From Eubacteriales Family XIII. Incertae Sedis bacterium (GTDB taxonomy: Bacteria > Bacillota > Clostridia > Peptostreptococcales > Anaerovoracaceae), in assembly GCA_031290135.1 (NCBI GenBank), contig JAITOE010000169.1, forward strand, positions 1 to 32,625: a stretch of 32,625 nucleotides of DNA, read 5' to 3'. The notes under the pieces are model-generated. The model saw nothing but the letters and a program-made list of their open reading frames with translations. It did no database searches and had not been told where the DNA came from. Both the position numbers and the translations under genes were made by a program. This document shows, in pieces, positions 32,520 through 32,625 of the stretch (the stretch's first letter is position 1; each line of letters opens with the position of its first letter).

Positions 32520-32625
32520 TTAATTCAGCTTGCGGGGCGCGGGGCGCGAGTGCTGGACGGCGGCCTGTACGGATATGCCGGCCGCCGCGTGGGCGGGCAG
32601 CGCGTCCAAGGGCCTTTCCGCCGGG
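32520..32625 (-). CDS. Possible 3' end of a minus-strand gene at the window edge
   Basis: On the minus strand a frame is open from the window edge to TAA (32522-32520), with strongly GC-rich third positions typical of the local genes. It ends ...RPAPRKLN. It is too short to recognise, and other frames of this very GC-rich tail are also open. Confidence 0.25.
   Translation of the reverse strand, partial: PAERPLDALPAHAAAGISVQAAVQHSRPAPRKLN

Noticed and set aside
1-32625. CRISPR arrays, tRNA and rRNA genes, complete insertion sequences
   Set aside because: No regularly spaced repeats, no tRNA-like cloverleaf or rRNA sequence, and no intact transposase were seen.

Overview
The window reads as chromosome of a moderately high-GC anaerobic Bacillota, probably Clostridia. 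The evidence is strong GGAGG-type ribosome binding sites, sigma-A promoters of the TTGAAA-N17-TATAAT type, some TTG and GTG starts, a short SecG, a carboxyltransferase subunit without its biotinyl domain, a molybdenum aldehyde oxidoreductase with an Fe-S/flavin partner, and a sigma-54 activator of the AcoR type. The species cannot be named from this sequence. Between two housekeeping edges (an oxaloacetate decarboxylase/pyruvate carboxylase-type subunit at the left, secG at the right) lies about 31 kb of catabolic genes.

Layout. (1) 534-8948, minus strand: epoxide hydrolase, then a sigma-54 activator with its own sigma-A promoter, a molybdopterin aldehyde oxidoreductase and a large FAD/Fe-S electron-transfer protein. 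(2) 9055-16713, minus strand: SDR dehydrogenase, VOC protein, thiamine-dependent E1 alpha and beta of a 2-oxoacid/acetoin dehydrogenase complex, and a three-gene sugar-type ABC importer, closed by a hairpin terminator. (3) 16714-17308: a divergent control region with a near-consensus sigma-54 promoter on each strand, enhancer-like repeats between them, a dispersed repeat, and what may be the 3' end of an IS200/IS605-like element. (4) 17309-20757, plus strand: E2, E3 and an SDR. (5) 20754-25726, minus strand: SDR, split transketolase (N and C subunits), two zinc alcohol dehydrogenases, with their own sigma-A promoter and a long leader. (6) 26104-29300, minus strand: a TRAP transporter in the order Q-M-P, preceded by the C-terminal remnant of an amidohydrolase. 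(7) 29792-32123, plus strand: metallo-beta-lactamase-fold hydrolase, carboxymuconolactone-decarboxylase-like protein, LysR regulator. (8) secG.

How it may work (inference). Substrates enter through the ABC and TRAP systems. SDR and ADH enzymes oxidise hydroxyls to ketones. Two thiamine-diphosphate systems, the E1-E2-E3 complex and the split transketolase, cleave C-C bonds next to carbonyls. Aldehydes released by an acetoin-dehydrogenase-like reaction could be oxidised by the molybdenum enzyme, with electrons passing to the FAD/Fe-S protein. The AcoR-like activator encoded with the aldehyde oxidoreductase is the obvious candidate to fire the paired sigma-54 promoters that make E1 and E2/E3 together. 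The true substrate cannot be read from the sequence.

The most notable non-coding signals are the back-to-back sigma-54 promoters, a four-copy modular dispersed repeat, a 162-bp imperfect palindrome that includes the last codons of the transketolase C subunit, and the amidohydrolase remnant.
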